A DNA stretch of 64,000 nucleotides from Allobosea sp. 117 (GTDB taxonomy: Bacteria > Pseudomonadota > Alphaproteobacteria > Rhizobiales > Xanthobacteraceae): positions 124,001 to 188,000 of the forward strand of contig NZ_JNLC01000013.1 of the NCBI RefSeq assembly GCF_000702305.1. Direction: 5' to 3'. A program made the position numbers and the translations under genes. The notes under the pieces were generated by a model. That model was not told where the DNA came from, made no database searches, and saw only the letters and a program-made list of their open reading frames with translations. Positions 1 to 8,139 of this stretch are shown here, piece after piece (the stretch's first letter is position 1; each line of letters opens with the position of its first letter).

Positions 1-453
1 ATCGGTGTGGCCGAAGCCCTTCGAATAGTCGAGCAGCGAGATGACCACCGGCGTGACGGCGAAGATGCGCACGTCGCGCGGCGCCGGCGGGTCGATCGGC
101 GGGCTGGCGGCGGCCTCGGGATAGGCGGCGATCATCGCCGCGATCACCCGGCCGGCCACCGCCTCGTCCTCGACGGCACGGGCATGGCCCGCCAGCGACA
201 GGCCGCTGATCGCCATCAGGTCGGCGGTGTCGTGGTCGATGGTGAGCGAGACGCGGTCGTCGCGGGCGAGATTGGCCGCTTTCTGGCTGTCGCGCCCGCA
301 GAGGAAATAGACCGTCAGCCCCTCATGCACATAGCCTACCGTCGTCGCTTGCGGCCAGCCATCCGGCCGGAGCGTCGCCACGGTGCAGATGCGGTGGGTG
401 TCGAGGACGTGCAGAATGCGCTCGCGGAGCGCCGCGTCGATCGGTTCGGGCAT
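1..453 (-). CDS. Pyridoxamine 5'-phosphate oxidase-like (FMN split-barrel) protein, partial
   Basis: The C-terminal end runs off the left edge; 151 codons are visible. The start is ATG at 453, preceded on the minus strand by a GGAGAG ribosome site. The N-terminal stretch has the pattern of small FMN-binding split-barrel proteins: a helix, then ICTVATLRPDGWPQATTVGY and later VSLTIDHDTADL. Such proteins bind flavin or F420, but the substrate cannot be told from sequence. The gene is divergent from ruvC, with about 130 bp between them, so it is probably not part of the ruv operon. Family assignment is fairly sure; function is unknown. Confidence 0.7.
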   Translation of the reverse strand, partial: MPEPIDAALRERILHVLDTHRICTVATLRPDGWPQATTVGYVHEGLTVYFLCGRDSQKAANLARDDRVSLTIDHDTADLMAISGLSLAGHARAVEDEAVAGRVIAAMIAAYPEAAASPPIDPPAPRDVRIFAVTPVVISLLDYSKGFGHTD

Positions 454-585
454 GACGGCTCTCCTCTCGCCTGACCGGTGCGGGCGCAGCATGCCCGCGA
501 CCGGCCGGCCTTCCCTTGACCCGCGTCAAGCGCGCGGGGATCGGCCGGCCTTCACGTTCGTCCTTTGTTCGGCTACGCCGTAGTC

Positions 586-1110
586 ATGGCGCCGCGCGCG
601 ATTCGCATCATCGGTCTCGATCCGGGTCTCCGCCGCACCGGCTGGGGGGTGATCGAGGCCGTCGGCACGAAGCTCACCTTCGTCGCCAGCGGCACGGTGC
701 TGCCGCCGGAGGAGGGCGCGCTCGCTGCCCGCCTCGCCTGCCTGCACGAGGAGCTGGCGCGCGTCATCCGCGACCATGCGCCGGACGAGGCGGCGGTGGA
801 GGAGACCTTCGTCAACATGAACCCGGCCTCGACGCTGAAGCTCGGCCAGGCGCGGGGCGTGGTGCTGCTGACCCCGGCGCTCGCCGGCGTGCCGGTGGCC
901 GAATATGCGGCGCTGCTGGTCAAGAAGACCGTGGTCGGCGCCGGGCGGGCCGAGAAGGCGCAGATCCGCATGATGATCAAGGTGCTGATGCCCAAGGCCG
1001 ACTTCGGGACGGACGACGCGGCGGACGCGCTTGCGGTGGCCGTCACCCACGCCCAGCATAGGGGCGCGGCGGCGCTCCGGGCGGGCGTTCTCGCCGGAGC
1101 GGGTGGCTGA
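586..1110 (+). CDS. ruvC: Holliday junction resolvase RuvC
   Basis: This endonuclease cuts Holliday junctions symmetrically, working with RuvAB in recombination repair. The 174-aa length fits the family. The acidic metal-binding residues are present: D12 in GLDPG, E72/E73 in VEETF, and D144 and D147 in DDAADALA, matching E. coli D138/D141. I chose ATG 586 over the in-frame TTG at 565 because the protein then begins [14 protein letters not shown], as RuvC proteins usually do. It heads a run of closely packed genes (DUF1772-like, ruvA, ruvB). Confidence 0.96.
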   Translation: MAPRAIRIIGLDPGLRRTGWGVIEAVGTKLTFVASGTVLPPEEGALAARLACLHEELARVIRDHAPDEAAVEETFVNMNPASTLKLGQARGVVLLTPALAGVPVAEYAALLVKKTVVGAGRAEKAQIRMMIKVLMPKADFGTDDAADALAVAVTHAQHRGAAALRAGVLAGAGG

Positions 1111-1123
1111 GGGGGAGGGGATC

Positions 1124-1561
1124 ATGCTCGCCGAGCTCATCGGCCTCGTCATCGCCGCGCTGTTCACCGGCGCGGCCTTCTACATCAATTTCGCCGAGCA
1201 GCCGGCGCGGCTCCAGCTCGACGACGCGGCGCTGCTGACGCAGTGGAAGCCGGCCTATAAGCGCGGCTTCGTCATGCAGGCGAGCCTCGCGGTCGCCGGC
1301 TTTCTGTGCGGTCTTGCCGCCTTCGGAGCCGAGGGCGACGGACAGGCGCTCGCCGCCGGCCTCGTGATGCTGGCCAACTGGCCCTATACGCTCCTCGGCA
1401 TCATGCCGACCAACAACCGGCTGATGGCGACCGAGCCGTCCGCCGCCGGCCCGCAGACGCGCCGGCTGATCGAGCACTGGGGCCGGCTGCACGCGGTGCG
1501 CACCGCGCTCGGGGCGCTCGGCGTCCTCTTGTTCCTCGCCGCGCTGACCGGTGAGCCATGA
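1124..1561 (+). CDS. DUF1772-like small integral membrane protein
   Basis: The 145-aa protein has four predicted membrane helices (near residues 3-22, 50-70, 75-95 and 122-140). A conserved-looking segment, [17 protein letters not shown], resembles the anthrone-oxygenase-like DUF1772 family (family recognised from memory). The start has a strong GGGGGAGGGG ribosome site. The stop codon overlaps the ruvA start (ATGA), so it is translationally coupled to ruvA although no role in recombination is known. Function is unknown. Confidence 0.75.
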   Translation: MLAELIGLVIAALFTGAAFYINFAEQPARLQLDDAALLTQWKPAYKRGFVMQASLAVAGFLCGLAAFGAEGDGQALAAGLVMLANWPYTLLGIMPTNNRLMATEPSAAGPQTRRLIEHWGRLHAVRTALGALGVLLFLAALTGEP

Positions 1562-2175
1562 TCGGCAAGCTGAAGGGCCTCATCGACAGCTACGCCGAGG
1601 ACCATGTGATCCTCGACGTGCAGGGGGTCGGCTACCTCGTGCACTGCTCGGCGCGCACGCTGCAGGCACTGCCTTCCGCCGGCGAGGCGGCGGTACTGCA
1701 CATCGAGACCTTCGTGCGCGAGGACATGATCCGGCTCTACGGCTTCGCCTCGGAAGCCGAGAAGGCGTGGTTCACGCTTCTGCAGAACGTGCAGGGGGTC
1801 GGCGCCAAGGTGGCGCTCTCCGTGCTCTCGACGCTGTCGCCCTCCGATCTCGCCAACGCCGTGGCGCTCGGCGACCGGGCCATGGTGGCGCGGGCCAACG
1901 GCGTCGGGCCGAAGGTGGCGGCGCGCATCGTCGCCGAGCTGAAGGACAAGGCGCCCGGCTATGCCAGCGTCGATCCGGCGGTGGCGCAACTCGCCGGTCA
2001 GGTCGAGGCGAAGCGTGCCCCGGCGCCAGTGGCGGACGCCGTCTCGGCGCTGGTCAATCTCGGCTACGCGCAGATACAGGCGAGCGCGGCGATCGCGAGC
2101 GCCGTGCGCGAGGCGGGGGAGGGCGCCGACACCGCGAAGCTGATCCGGCTCGGGCTGAAGGAGCTGGCGCGGTGA
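1558..2175 (+). CDS. ruvA: Holliday junction branch migration protein RuvA
   Basis: RuvA is the tetrameric DNA-binding subunit that holds the four-way junction and loads the RuvB motor. The 205-aa length is normal. The N-terminal OB-fold domain starts [12 protein letters not shown]. Two helix-hairpin-helix motifs follow (around [18 protein letters not shown] and [18 protein letters not shown], residues about 77-130). A linker leads to the C-terminal RuvB-binding domain ([13 protein letters not shown]). The start overlaps the upstream stop by 4 nt and ruvB follows 25 nt later. Confidence 0.96.
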   Translation: MIGKLKGLIDSYAEDHVILDVQGVGYLVHCSARTLQALPSAGEAAVLHIETFVREDMIRLYGFASEAEKAWFTLLQNVQGVGAKVALSVLSTLSPSDLANAVALGDRAMVARANGVGPKVAARIVAELKDKAPGYASVDPAVAQLAGQVEAKRAPAPVADAVSALVNLGYAQIQASAAIASAVREAGEGADTAKLIRLGLKELAR

Positions 2176-2200
2176 GGGGCCCTTGGCCTAAGGAGGCGGC

Positions 2201-3238
2201 ATGAACACCTCCCGCCTCATCACCCCCGAGCGCCGCGACGAGGACGGCGCGGAGGCGTCGCTGCGGCCGCAGACGCTTTCCGAATTCATCGGGCAGGAGC
2301 AGGCGCGGGCCAATCTCGGCGTCTTCATCAGGGCCGCCAAGACCCGCGGCGAGGCGCTCGACCATGTGCTGTTCGTCGGCCCGCCCGGCCTCGGCAAGAC
2401 CACTCTGGCGCAGATCGTGGCGCGCGAGCTCGGCGTCGGCTTCCGCGCCACCTCCGGGCCGGTGATCGCCAAGGCCGGCGACCTCGCGGCGCTGCTGACC
2501 AATCTCGAAGAACGCGACGTGCTGTTCATCGACGAGATCCATCGGCTCAACCCGGCGGTGGAGGAGATCCTCTATCCGGCGATGGAGGATTACGAGCTCG
2601 ACCTGATCATCGGCGAGGGGCCGGCGGCGCGTTCGGTGAAGATCCAGCTCTCGAAATTCACGCTGGTCGGAGCCACCACCCGCTCGGGCCTGCTCACCAC
2701 GCCGCTGCGCGACCGCTTCGGCATCCCGGTGCGGCTCAATTTCTACACGGTGGACGAGCTGGAACTGGTGGTGACGCGCGGGGCGCGGGTGCTCGGCATC
2801 CCGATCTCGAAGGACGGCGCGCGCGAGATCGCCCGTCGGGCGCGTGGCACGCCGCGCATCGCCGGCCGGCTGCTGCGCCGGGTGCGCGACTTCGCGCTGG
2901 TGGCGGGCGCGACCACCATCGACCGGGCGGCGGCCGACCGCGCGCTCGGGGCGCTGGAGGTGGACGAGGCCGGGCTCGACCAGATGGACCGGCGCTACCT
3001 CACCGTCATCGCGGTGAATTACGGCGGCGGGCCGGTCGGGGTGGAGACCATCGCGGCGGCGCTCTCCGAGCCGCGCGACGCCATCGAGGAGATCATCGAG
3101 CCCTATCTGGTGCAGCAGGGGCTGGTGCAGCGCACCCCGCGCGGGCGCATGCTCACGCCGCACGCCTTCAAGCATCTCGGCCTCGCCGTGCCGTCCTCGA
3201 CGACGCAGATGCCGCTGTTCGACGAAGGCGGGAAGTGA
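2201..3238 (+). CDS. ruvB: Holliday junction branch migration helicase RuvB
   Basis: RuvB is the AAA+ hexameric motor that drives branch migration with RuvA. At 345 aa it is full length. Walker A GPPGLGKT lies at residues 60-67, Walker B DEIH at 111-114 and sensor 1 in GATTRSG. The C-terminal winged helix contains the family sequence [10 protein letters not shown] strong AAGGAGG ribosome site lies 4 nt before the ATG. It is the last gene of the ruv group; a repeat-rich spacer follows. Confidence 0.97.
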   Translation: MNTSRLITPERRDEDGAEASLRPQTLSEFIGQEQARANLGVFIRAAKTRGEALDHVLFVGPPGLGKTTLAQIVARELGVGFRATSGPVIAKAGDLAALLTNLEERDVLFIDEIHRLNPAVEEILYPAMEDYELDLIIGEGPAARSVKIQLSKFTLVGATTRSGLLTTPLRDRFGIPVRLNFYTVDELELVVTRGARVLGIPISKDGAREIARRARGTPRIAGRLLRRVRDFALVAGATTIDRAAADRALGALEVDEAGLDQMDRRYLTVIAVNYGGGPVGVETIAAALSEPRDAIEEIIEPYLVQQGLVQRTPRGRMLTPHAFKHLGLAVPSSTTQMPLFDEGGK

Positions 3239-3262
3239 GCCGGGCTGCGGGAGGCCGCCTGC

Positions 3263-3381
3263 GTCCTTCGAGGCTCGACCTGCGGTCGAGCGCCTCAGGA
3301 TGACGACGCTTGGGAGAAAATCCTGCACGAGACCCGTCATGCTGAGGTGCCGGCCGACAGGCCGGCCTCGAAGCACGCAGG
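3263..3381. repeat. Inverted pair of dispersed palindromic repeat (family A)
   Basis: Two copies of a repeat occurring elsewhere in this window lie head to head: 3263-3306 (ending CCTCAGGATGACG) and 3335-3381 (starting CGTCATGCTGAGGTGC and ending in GCCTCGAAGCACGC). Each copy has a small internal hairpin of variable sequence. Other copies are near 7725, 19867, 28489 and 32482. Repeats of this type are common between genes in Hyphomicrobiales (from memory). Confidence 0.75.
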
Positions 3382-3451
3382 CCTCTGCCGCGACGGTGCC
3401 CCTCCGCAATCGCATCGACGCCGCGCCCGGCGTGATGTAAGTGCTTTTCAC

Positions 3452-4096
3452 ATGAGCTGGTCCAAAAGCGGCGACAAGGGCGGAGAATCGCGTGGCTACC
3501 ATCACGGTAACCTGCGGGAAGCCCTGATGCAGGCGGCGCTCGACCTGATCGCCGAGCGCGGGCCCGCCGGGGCCACCTTCGCCGAGGCGGCGCGGCGCGC
3601 GGGGGTGAGCCCGGCCGCGCCCTACCGGCATTTCCGCGACCGCGAGGAACTGCTGGCCGCGGTGGCGGCGGCCGGTTTCGACCGTTTCGCCGAGGCGCTG
3701 AAGGCCGGCTGGAACGGCGGGCGGCCCGACGCCGCGAGCGCCTATGAGCGCATGGGCCACGCCTATCTCGACTTCGCCCGCCAGCATCCGGCGGACTATG
3801 TCGCCATGTTCGAATCCGGCATTCCGACCGAGGCCGACCCGGCGCTGCGGCAGGCCGCCGACCGGGCCTTCGGCGTGCTGCGCGAGGCGGCCGAGACGCT
3901 GGTGGCGGCGATGCCGGCACAGGGTCGCCCGCCGGCGCTGATGGTGGCCCTGCACACCTGGGCGCTGGCGCATGGCGTCGCCGCGCTGTTCGGGCGGGCG
4001 GACGCGGCGCGCCGCAAGGTGCCGATGCCGGCGGACGATCTCCTTGAGGCCGCATTCCTCATCTATCTGAAAGGCCTCGGCGCCCCCGCAGCCTGA
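3452..4096 (+). CDS. TetR/AcrR-family transcriptional regulator with WHG-type C-terminal domain
   Basis: This is a 214-aa one-domain repressor. The N-terminal HTH reads from YHHGNLREALMQAAL through [21 protein letters not shown] (about residues 16-65). The C-terminal ligand domain has the LHTWALAHGVAALF segment of the WHG subfamily. ATG 3452 gives the usual short leader before the HTH. The next gene, a DUF2852 protein, has a promoter with a palindrome over its start site, a plausible target. The ligand is unknown. Confidence 0.85.
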   Translation: MSWSKSGDKGGESRGYHHGNLREALMQAALDLIAERGPAGATFAEAARRAGVSPAAPYRHFRDREELLAAVAAAGFDRFAEALKAGWNGGRPDAASAYERMGHAYLDFARQHPADYVAMFESGIPTEADPALRQAADRAFGVLREAAETLVAAMPAQGRPPALMVALHTWALAHGVAALFGRADAARRKVPMPADDLLEAAFLIYLKGLGAPAA

Positions 4097-4112
4097 AATT
4101 TCCGGTCTGGCA

Positions 4113-4163
4113 TTGACAGTTCCGAGCGCCTTTCCTATCTATGTAAATGTGATTAACATTCAC
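4113..4163 (+). promoter_or_regulatory. Sigma-70-type promoter with palindromic operator
   Basis: TTGACA (4113-4118), a 17-nt spacer and TATCTA (4136-4141) form a near-consensus promoter for the DUF2852 gene. Directly downstream, over the expected start site, is an imperfect palindrome: GTAAATGT (4143-4150), GATTA, ACATTCAC (4156-4163), with arms matching at 7 of 8 positions. This is the right form and place for a TetR-family operator, so the regulator just upstream is the first candidate to bind it. That link is inference. Confidence 0.6.
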
Positions 4164-4189
4164 GATCACACTAACCAGGGACCGCTGCC

Positions 4190-4618
4190 ATGGAGCTCAC
4201 GCAAAAGCTCGACAGTTTCGGCAAACCGGCCTGGATCGCACTCACGGTCCTGGGCTTCATGGCCTGGTGGCCCCTGGGGCTCGCGGTCCTGGCCTTCTCG
4301 ATAGGGAGTGGACGTATGGGATGCAGCAGCAGGCGCGGCTTCGCGCACTGGCAGGAGCAGGGGCGCGACGCGTTCCGCAACGCCTTCGACGGCCGCTTCA
4401 ACCGCGGCTACTCCGGCTTCCAGTCGAGCGGCAATGCCGCCTTCGATGAGTACCGGCAGGAGACGCTGCGCCGTCTGGAAGACGAGCAGCGCGATTTCAA
4501 GGATTTCCTCGAGCGCCTGCGCCAGGCCAAGGACAAGTCCGAGTTCGACCAGTTCATGGCCGAGCGCCGCAACCGTCCGGCTCCCGCGCCGGAGCCGACG
4601 ACCGAGGGGCAGGGCTGA
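4190..4618 (+). CDS. DUF2852-type membrane-anchored protein
   Basis: The protein is 142 aa with one hydrophobic segment near residues 14-38 (containing WIALTVLGFMAWWPLGLAVL). A charged cytoplasmic region with a likely coiled coil follows (YRQETLRRLEDEQRDFKDFLERL, in two parts, about 85-110). A proline-rich tail ends it. The pattern matches the alphaproteobacterial DUF2852 family (from memory); no biochemical role is known. It has its own promoter and a terminator right after it, so it is a single-gene unit probably controlled by the adjacent TetR protein. Confidence 0.75.
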   Translation: MELTQKLDSFGKPAWIALTVLGFMAWWPLGLAVLAFSIGSGRMGCSSRRGFAHWQEQGRDAFRNAFDGRFNRGYSGFQSSGNAAFDEYRQETLRRLEDEQRDFKDFLERLRQAKDKSEFDQFMAERRNRPAPAPEPTTEGQG

Positions 4619-4657
4619 GCCCGCTCCCGGCCGACCGCCTATACTGACCGTCTTCAG

Positions 4658-4685
4658 GGCCCGGCTTCGCGCCGGGCCTTTTCTT
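4658..4685 (+). terminator. Rho-independent terminator
   Basis: The stem GGCCCGGC (4658-4665) pairs with GCCGGGCC (4671-4678) over a 5-nt loop and is followed by TTTTCTT. It lies 40 nt after the DUF2852 gene. Confidence 0.85.
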
Positions 4686-4764
4686 ATGGGTTGCCCTCCC
4701 ACAGACCCGACGGGTCGATCGCCGTGTATGCTGGCGCCCGAACGTCACGGTCAGGAGTTCCATC

Positions 4765-5958
4765 ATGCCGGGCAATCCAGAAGACCATCTCGACCGCCGC
4801 GACTTCATGATCGCATCGCTTGCGACGGTCGGCGCGTCGGCGGCTCTCGTGGCCAATGCCGGTGCCGCGAACGCCCAGGGCGCGGCGGCTCCTTCCGCGG
4901 GCGCGGCATCCGCGACCGTCTATACCGGCGATACGATCGCGGGGAAAAAGGTCGTCAGCGGGCTCGACGTCAACGATCTGGAGCCCGGCAGGAAGCACCT
5001 TCTGTATTTCCAGGGCGTGCAGATGCCGACCGGGCAATACTGGTACGTGTCGGTGACGGTCGCGAAAGGGGCGAAGCCGGGCAAGCGCGTCGTGCTCACC
5101 AGCGGTGTGCATGGCGACGAGATGAGCTCCGTGCAGACGGTGCAGACCGTCATGAACCAGCTCGATCCGGCGCAGATGTCCGGCACGGTGATGGCGGTCA
5201 CCGATGTGTCCCGCCCGGCCCTCGAGAGCATGCAGCGCCGATGGCCCAATTTCGGCCGCGGCGCCGATCTGATCGACATGAACCGGGAATGGCCGGGTAA
5301 CGAGAACGGCCTCACCGCGCCCAGCCGGCATGCCGGGCTGCTGTTCAACCGGCTGCTGCGCCCGAACGCCGACGCCGCGATCGACTTCCACACCGGAACG
5401 ACCGGGTTCGAGGTCACCGCCTTCAACATCGGCGGTATGGACGTGCCGGAGGTCAAGGCGATGCTGGAGCTCTATCCGGTCGGCCAGATCTTCGACAATC
5501 ACGTCTATCCCGGCGTCCTGCACAACGCATTCATGGATGTCGGCATTCCCGCCTTCACGCCGGAAATCGGAGCGGCGCGGGTGCTGGATCTGAAGATGAT
5601 CCCGCTGTTCGTGGAAGGCACGATGAACGTGCTCAAGCACTATGGCATCGTGCCCGGCCCCATGGGACGCACGGGCAAGGACGTGAATGTCTTCGTCGGC
5701 AACAGCGCGTTCCCGGTCCTCGCCACCCAGGGTGGGCTCGTCGAGCATCTGGTCGGGCTCAACGACAAGGTCCAGCCCGGACAGAAGGTCGCCGTCCAGC
5801 GCGACAGCTTCGGCGCCATAGTCGCGGAATATACGAGCGGCGTCGCCGGAGAGGTGACGGGCCTGCGCAGCGACGCGATGGCCGAACCCGGCGACCCGCT
5901 GACCTTCATCCTGTTCCACAGGCCGACGCCGGAAGCTGGCGAAACCTACCCTGAGTGA
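4765..5958 (+). CDS. Tat-exported succinylglutamate desuccinylase/aspartoacylase-family hydrolase
   Basis: This 397-aa protein belongs to the M14-like AspA/AstE zinc hydrolases. The zinc motif HGDE is at 116-119, a second histidine at 209 (IDFHTG), and the substrate-carboxylate pair NR is in DMNREWPG (about 173-174). A C-terminal beta domain with a GVAGEVTGL segment follows. The N-terminus (DRRDFMIASLATVGA, hydrophobic run, then ANAQG) is a twin-arginine signal, so the enzyme should act in the periplasm on an amide of a small acid or amino acid. The ATG has an AGGAG site. The substrate cannot be named. Confidence 0.82.
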   Translation: MPGNPEDHLDRRDFMIASLATVGASAALVANAGAANAQGAAAPSAGAASATVYTGDTIAGKKVVSGLDVNDLEPGRKHLLYFQGVQMPTGQYWYVSVTVAKGAKPGKRVVLTSGVHGDEMSSVQTVQTVMNQLDPAQMSGTVMAVTDVSRPALESMQRRWPNFGRGADLIDMNREWPGNENGLTAPSRHAGLLFNRLLRPNADAAIDFHTGTTGFEVTAFNIGGMDVPEVKAMLELYPVGQIFDNHVYPGVLHNAFMDVGIPAFTPEIGAARVLDLKMIPLFVEGTMNVLKHYGIVPGPMGRTGKDVNVFVGNSAFPVLATQGGLVEHLVGLNDKVQPGQKVAVQRDSFGAIVAEYTSGVAGEVTGLRSDAMAEPGDPLTFILFHRPTPEAGETYPE

Positions 5959-5969
5959 TCGAAAACGGT

Positions 5970-6971
5970 CTAGCCGGTGCGGTCGGCGGCGTTGCCGCGG
6001 ATCACGAAGCCGAAGCGGTCGTGCAATATCTTGCCGGTCTCGGCGTTGCGCGGAATGTCGTCGGGCCATGTCTCGTTCGGGCCGCGCAGGCGCCCGGTGA
6101 TGGCGAGCGCGCCCTCGACGCCGGGCGGGTCGACGATGGCGAAGTTCTGCGCGTCTGTCTCGCCGGCATTGGCCCAGTAGTGCATCACGTTGCGGCCGAT
6201 GACGATCACCGTGCCCTTCGGGCACAGCGCCTCCTGTCCGTCGAGCGCCGCGCGCGCCAGCCCCTTGCTGATGACGAAGAACTCGCTGAGCTGGTTGTGG
6301 CCGTGCTCGCGCACGCCGCAGCCGGGGAACAGCGTCTGCATCAGCACGCCATAATGGTGCACGTTGGAGGTGAACGGCGCGAGCTTGACCTCGACGAAGC
6401 CGGCGCTGGGCTTCGCCTGCCAGTAGGACGGTCCCTCGTTCGGCAGCAGATAGACGAGCTCGCCCTTGCCCGCGTCCGGAAGCGCCGCCGCCTGCTCCCG
6501 GGAGACGAGGCCGAAGACCTTGCGCAGGGTGTCCGTGATCTCGAGCCAGAGCTGGCCGTCGAGGTCCCGCGTCATCAGGTCGGCGCGCGCCTCCGGGCTG
6601 GGGCCGAAGACGAAGCTGAACACCTGCAGCGGCGCAGCGCCGGTATTGGCCAGCGCGACATGATGCCCTTCGCCGACATGGACGAACGTGCCTTCGGGGA
6701 ACGGCCTGCGCCGGCCGTTCAGCACGATCTCCCCGTCGCCTTCGAGGCCGTAGAGCATGCGGCCGGCATAGAGCGAGGCGGCAAGGTCGAGGCTGGCGCC
6801 GGGTTCGAGATCGTAGCGGACGGCAGTGAACTTGAAGTGGGTGTAGTCCCCCGGCGCCAGCTTGATCTGCGCGGTGATGCCCGGCTCAGCCAAGCGATAG
6901 GTCGTACCCTGATCGGGCAGGACGACGCCCTTCGGGCCGAAATACTGCTCCATCGCGAGATCTATGTTCAC
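5970..6971 (-). CDS. Double-cupin (bicupin) protein
   Basis: The protein has about 333 aa and two cupin barrels. The first is around residues 50-135 (PGDYTHFKF, MLYGLEGDGEIVL). The second is around 210-290 (metal-binding REHGHNQLSEFFVISKG, then GRNVMHYWAN). The second barrel keeps a HxH...E metal site, so an oxygenase, isomerase or sensor role is possible. Start choice is uncertain: GTG 6971 has a GGAG site 7 nt upstream, while TTG 7004 and ATG 6950 are alternatives. It is convergent with the hydrolase gene (11 bp apart). A LacI-type palindrome lies upstream. The substrate is unknown; sugar-related binding is possible. Confidence 0.75.
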   Translation of the reverse strand: MNIDLAMEQYFGPKGVVLPDQGTTYRLAEPGITAQIKLAPGDYTHFKFTAVRYDLEPGASLDLAASLYAGRMLYGLEGDGEIVLNGRRRPFPEGTFVHVGEGHHVALANTGAAPLQVFSFVFGPSPEARADLMTRDLDGQLWLEITDTLRKVFGLVSREQAAALPDAGKGELVYLLPNEGPSYWQAKPSAGFVEVKLAPFTSNVHHYGVLMQTLFPGCGVREHGHNQLSEFFVISKGLARAALDGQEALCPKGTVIVIGRNVMHYWANAGETDAQNFAIVDPPGVEGALAITGRLRGPNETWPDDIPRNAETGKILHDRFGFVIRGNAADRTG

Positions 6972-7043
6972 GTCCTTGCTCCATCCCACACGCCACCCCG
7001 GCAAGGGGCCGCGATCTGCTCACGCGATCTGCCCACACGCGTC

Positions 7044-7057
7044 TGTAAACGTTATCA
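7044..7057. promoter_or_regulatory. LacI-type operator-like palindrome
   Basis: TGTAAACGTTATCA is a 14-bp imperfect palindrome around a central CG (10 of 14 positions symmetric), resembling LacI/GalR-family operators. It lies in the divergent space between the cupin gene and ybgC, 73 bp upstream of the cupin start. No lacI-like gene is present nearby, so any regulator must be encoded elsewhere. Confidence 0.4.
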
Positions 7058-7181
7058 TCGCGTCGGGACGGGCCGACGTCTTGACCTGGATCAAGGGAGG
7101 CGAACGGCGCCGGGAGCCCGGTCGCGCCTGCGCCCTTCGTCGAGTGTTCCACGGGGCCGGAAAAGGCTCTATGAGGGCGCC

Positions 7182-7691
7182 ATGACCGAGCGCCCCGATC
7201 CCTTCTCTCCGGACGTCCTGAAAGCCGATCCCTTCCTGCATCTCGCCGGGCGGCTGGTGCCGGGCGGGCATGTGCTGCCCGTGCGGGTCTATTACGAGGA
7301 CACGGATTTCTCAGGCATCGTCTACCACGCCAACTATCTGAAGTTCATGGAGCGGGCGCGCTCCGATCATCTGCGGCTGATCGGCGTGGTGCAGGGCGAA
7401 TTGTTCGGGCAGGCACAGGAGGAGGCGCCGGGCTTCGCCTTCGTGGTGCGCTCGATGACGCTCGACTTCCAGCGGCCGGCGCGGATCGACGACGTGCTGG
7501 AGGTTCACACCACCCCCGTCGAGGTCGCCGGCGCCTCGATCACGCTGTCGCAGAAGGTGATGCGCGGCGGCGAGCTCATCGTCGAGGGCAAGGTGAAGGT
7601 CGCCTTCGTGGCGCAGGGCCGCGCCCGGCGCATCCCCGATGCGCTGCGTCAGGCGATGAAGGCGGCGCAGGACGAAGCGCCGCAGGTCTGA
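7182..7691 (+). CDS. ybgC: YbgC-family acyl-CoA thioesterase of the Tol-Pal cluster
   Basis: This is a 169-aa hot-dog-fold thioesterase. The active-site block YYEDTDFSGIVYHANYLKF (residues 37-55) carries the catalytic aspartate (D42, matching E. coli YbgC D18) and histidine H49. The reading frame stays open far upstream, but similarity begins only after residue 25. ATG 7182, after AGGGCGCC, is the reasonable start. YbgC is the usual first gene of tol-pal clusters and hydrolyses short or medium acyl-CoA. Here it is separated from tolQ by 448 bp, so tolQ may have its own promoter. Confidence 0.92.
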   Translation: MTERPDPFSPDVLKADPFLHLAGRLVPGGHVLPVRVYYEDTDFSGIVYHANYLKFMERARSDHLRLIGVVQGELFGQAQEEAPGFAFVVRSMTLDFQRPARIDDVLEVHTTPVEVAGASITLSQKVMRGGELIVEGKVKVAFVAQGRARRIPDALRQAMKAAQDEAPQV

Positions 7692-7724
7692 TCGCGGAGA
7701 GCCGATTCCCCCTCCCGGGCACGG

Positions 7725-7805
7725 CGTCATCCTGAGGTGCGAGCGAAGTTCGCCTCGAAGAAATGGCCGTCTCATACGTCAATGGCCGGGCATCTCAGGG
7801 TGACG
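7725..7805. repeat. Family A palindromic repeat between ybgC and tolQ
   Basis: CGTCATCCTGAGGTGC (7725-7740) and GCCTCGAAG are followed by an opposing, degenerate arm CATCTCAGGGTGACG ending at 7805. The rest of the 448-bp gap (7692-8139) holds no reading frame I can support; it should contain the tolQ promoter, which I could not place with confidence. Confidence 0.65.
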
Positions 7806-8139
7806 TGGCGCCACTCGAAAGCGAATCGCCGGCCGGGGCGGGACGCCCGCGGCAACCCTGGGCGGTGGGGCGCAATCTGTTGCTGCGGTGCAACGCTAAC
7901 CCGGCATTAACCCTGACGGGTGCTTAATCCTCCCGTCGCAAAGCCTGCGGCGCCAAAGTTTTGTCAGATTCCCCGCCGAACAGGAGACCGTACGGAATGG
8001 GGCGGTCTGGCGGGACGGCGGCGTGTGCCGGCTCCGCGGATTGGACGATGCCACACCTAATCATGGGCGTTGGTGAGTAGTGAGGCGTACCGGCACCGAC
8101 CGGGCGATGCACCAGGCTTTGGTGTCGAGGTAAGGCCAT

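Noticed and set aside
3263-3381. CRISPR array
   Set aside because: Copies are few, inverted rather than direct, and not separated by uniform spacers; no cas genes.
2054-3973. 639-aa minus-strand open frame across ruvB and tetR
   Set aside because: Antisense frame of a high-GC region; Arg/Pro/Ala-rich with no motif, while the plus strand encodes clear RuvB and a TetR protein.
5955-7181. Long upstream extension of the ybgC frame
   Set aside because: Antisense to the bicupin gene; YbgC similarity and the ribosome site place the start at 7182.
7900-7930. TTAA-N13-TTAA before tolQ as a CtrA site
   Set aside because: Spacing is 13, not 7, so it does not fit the CtrA full-site rule.
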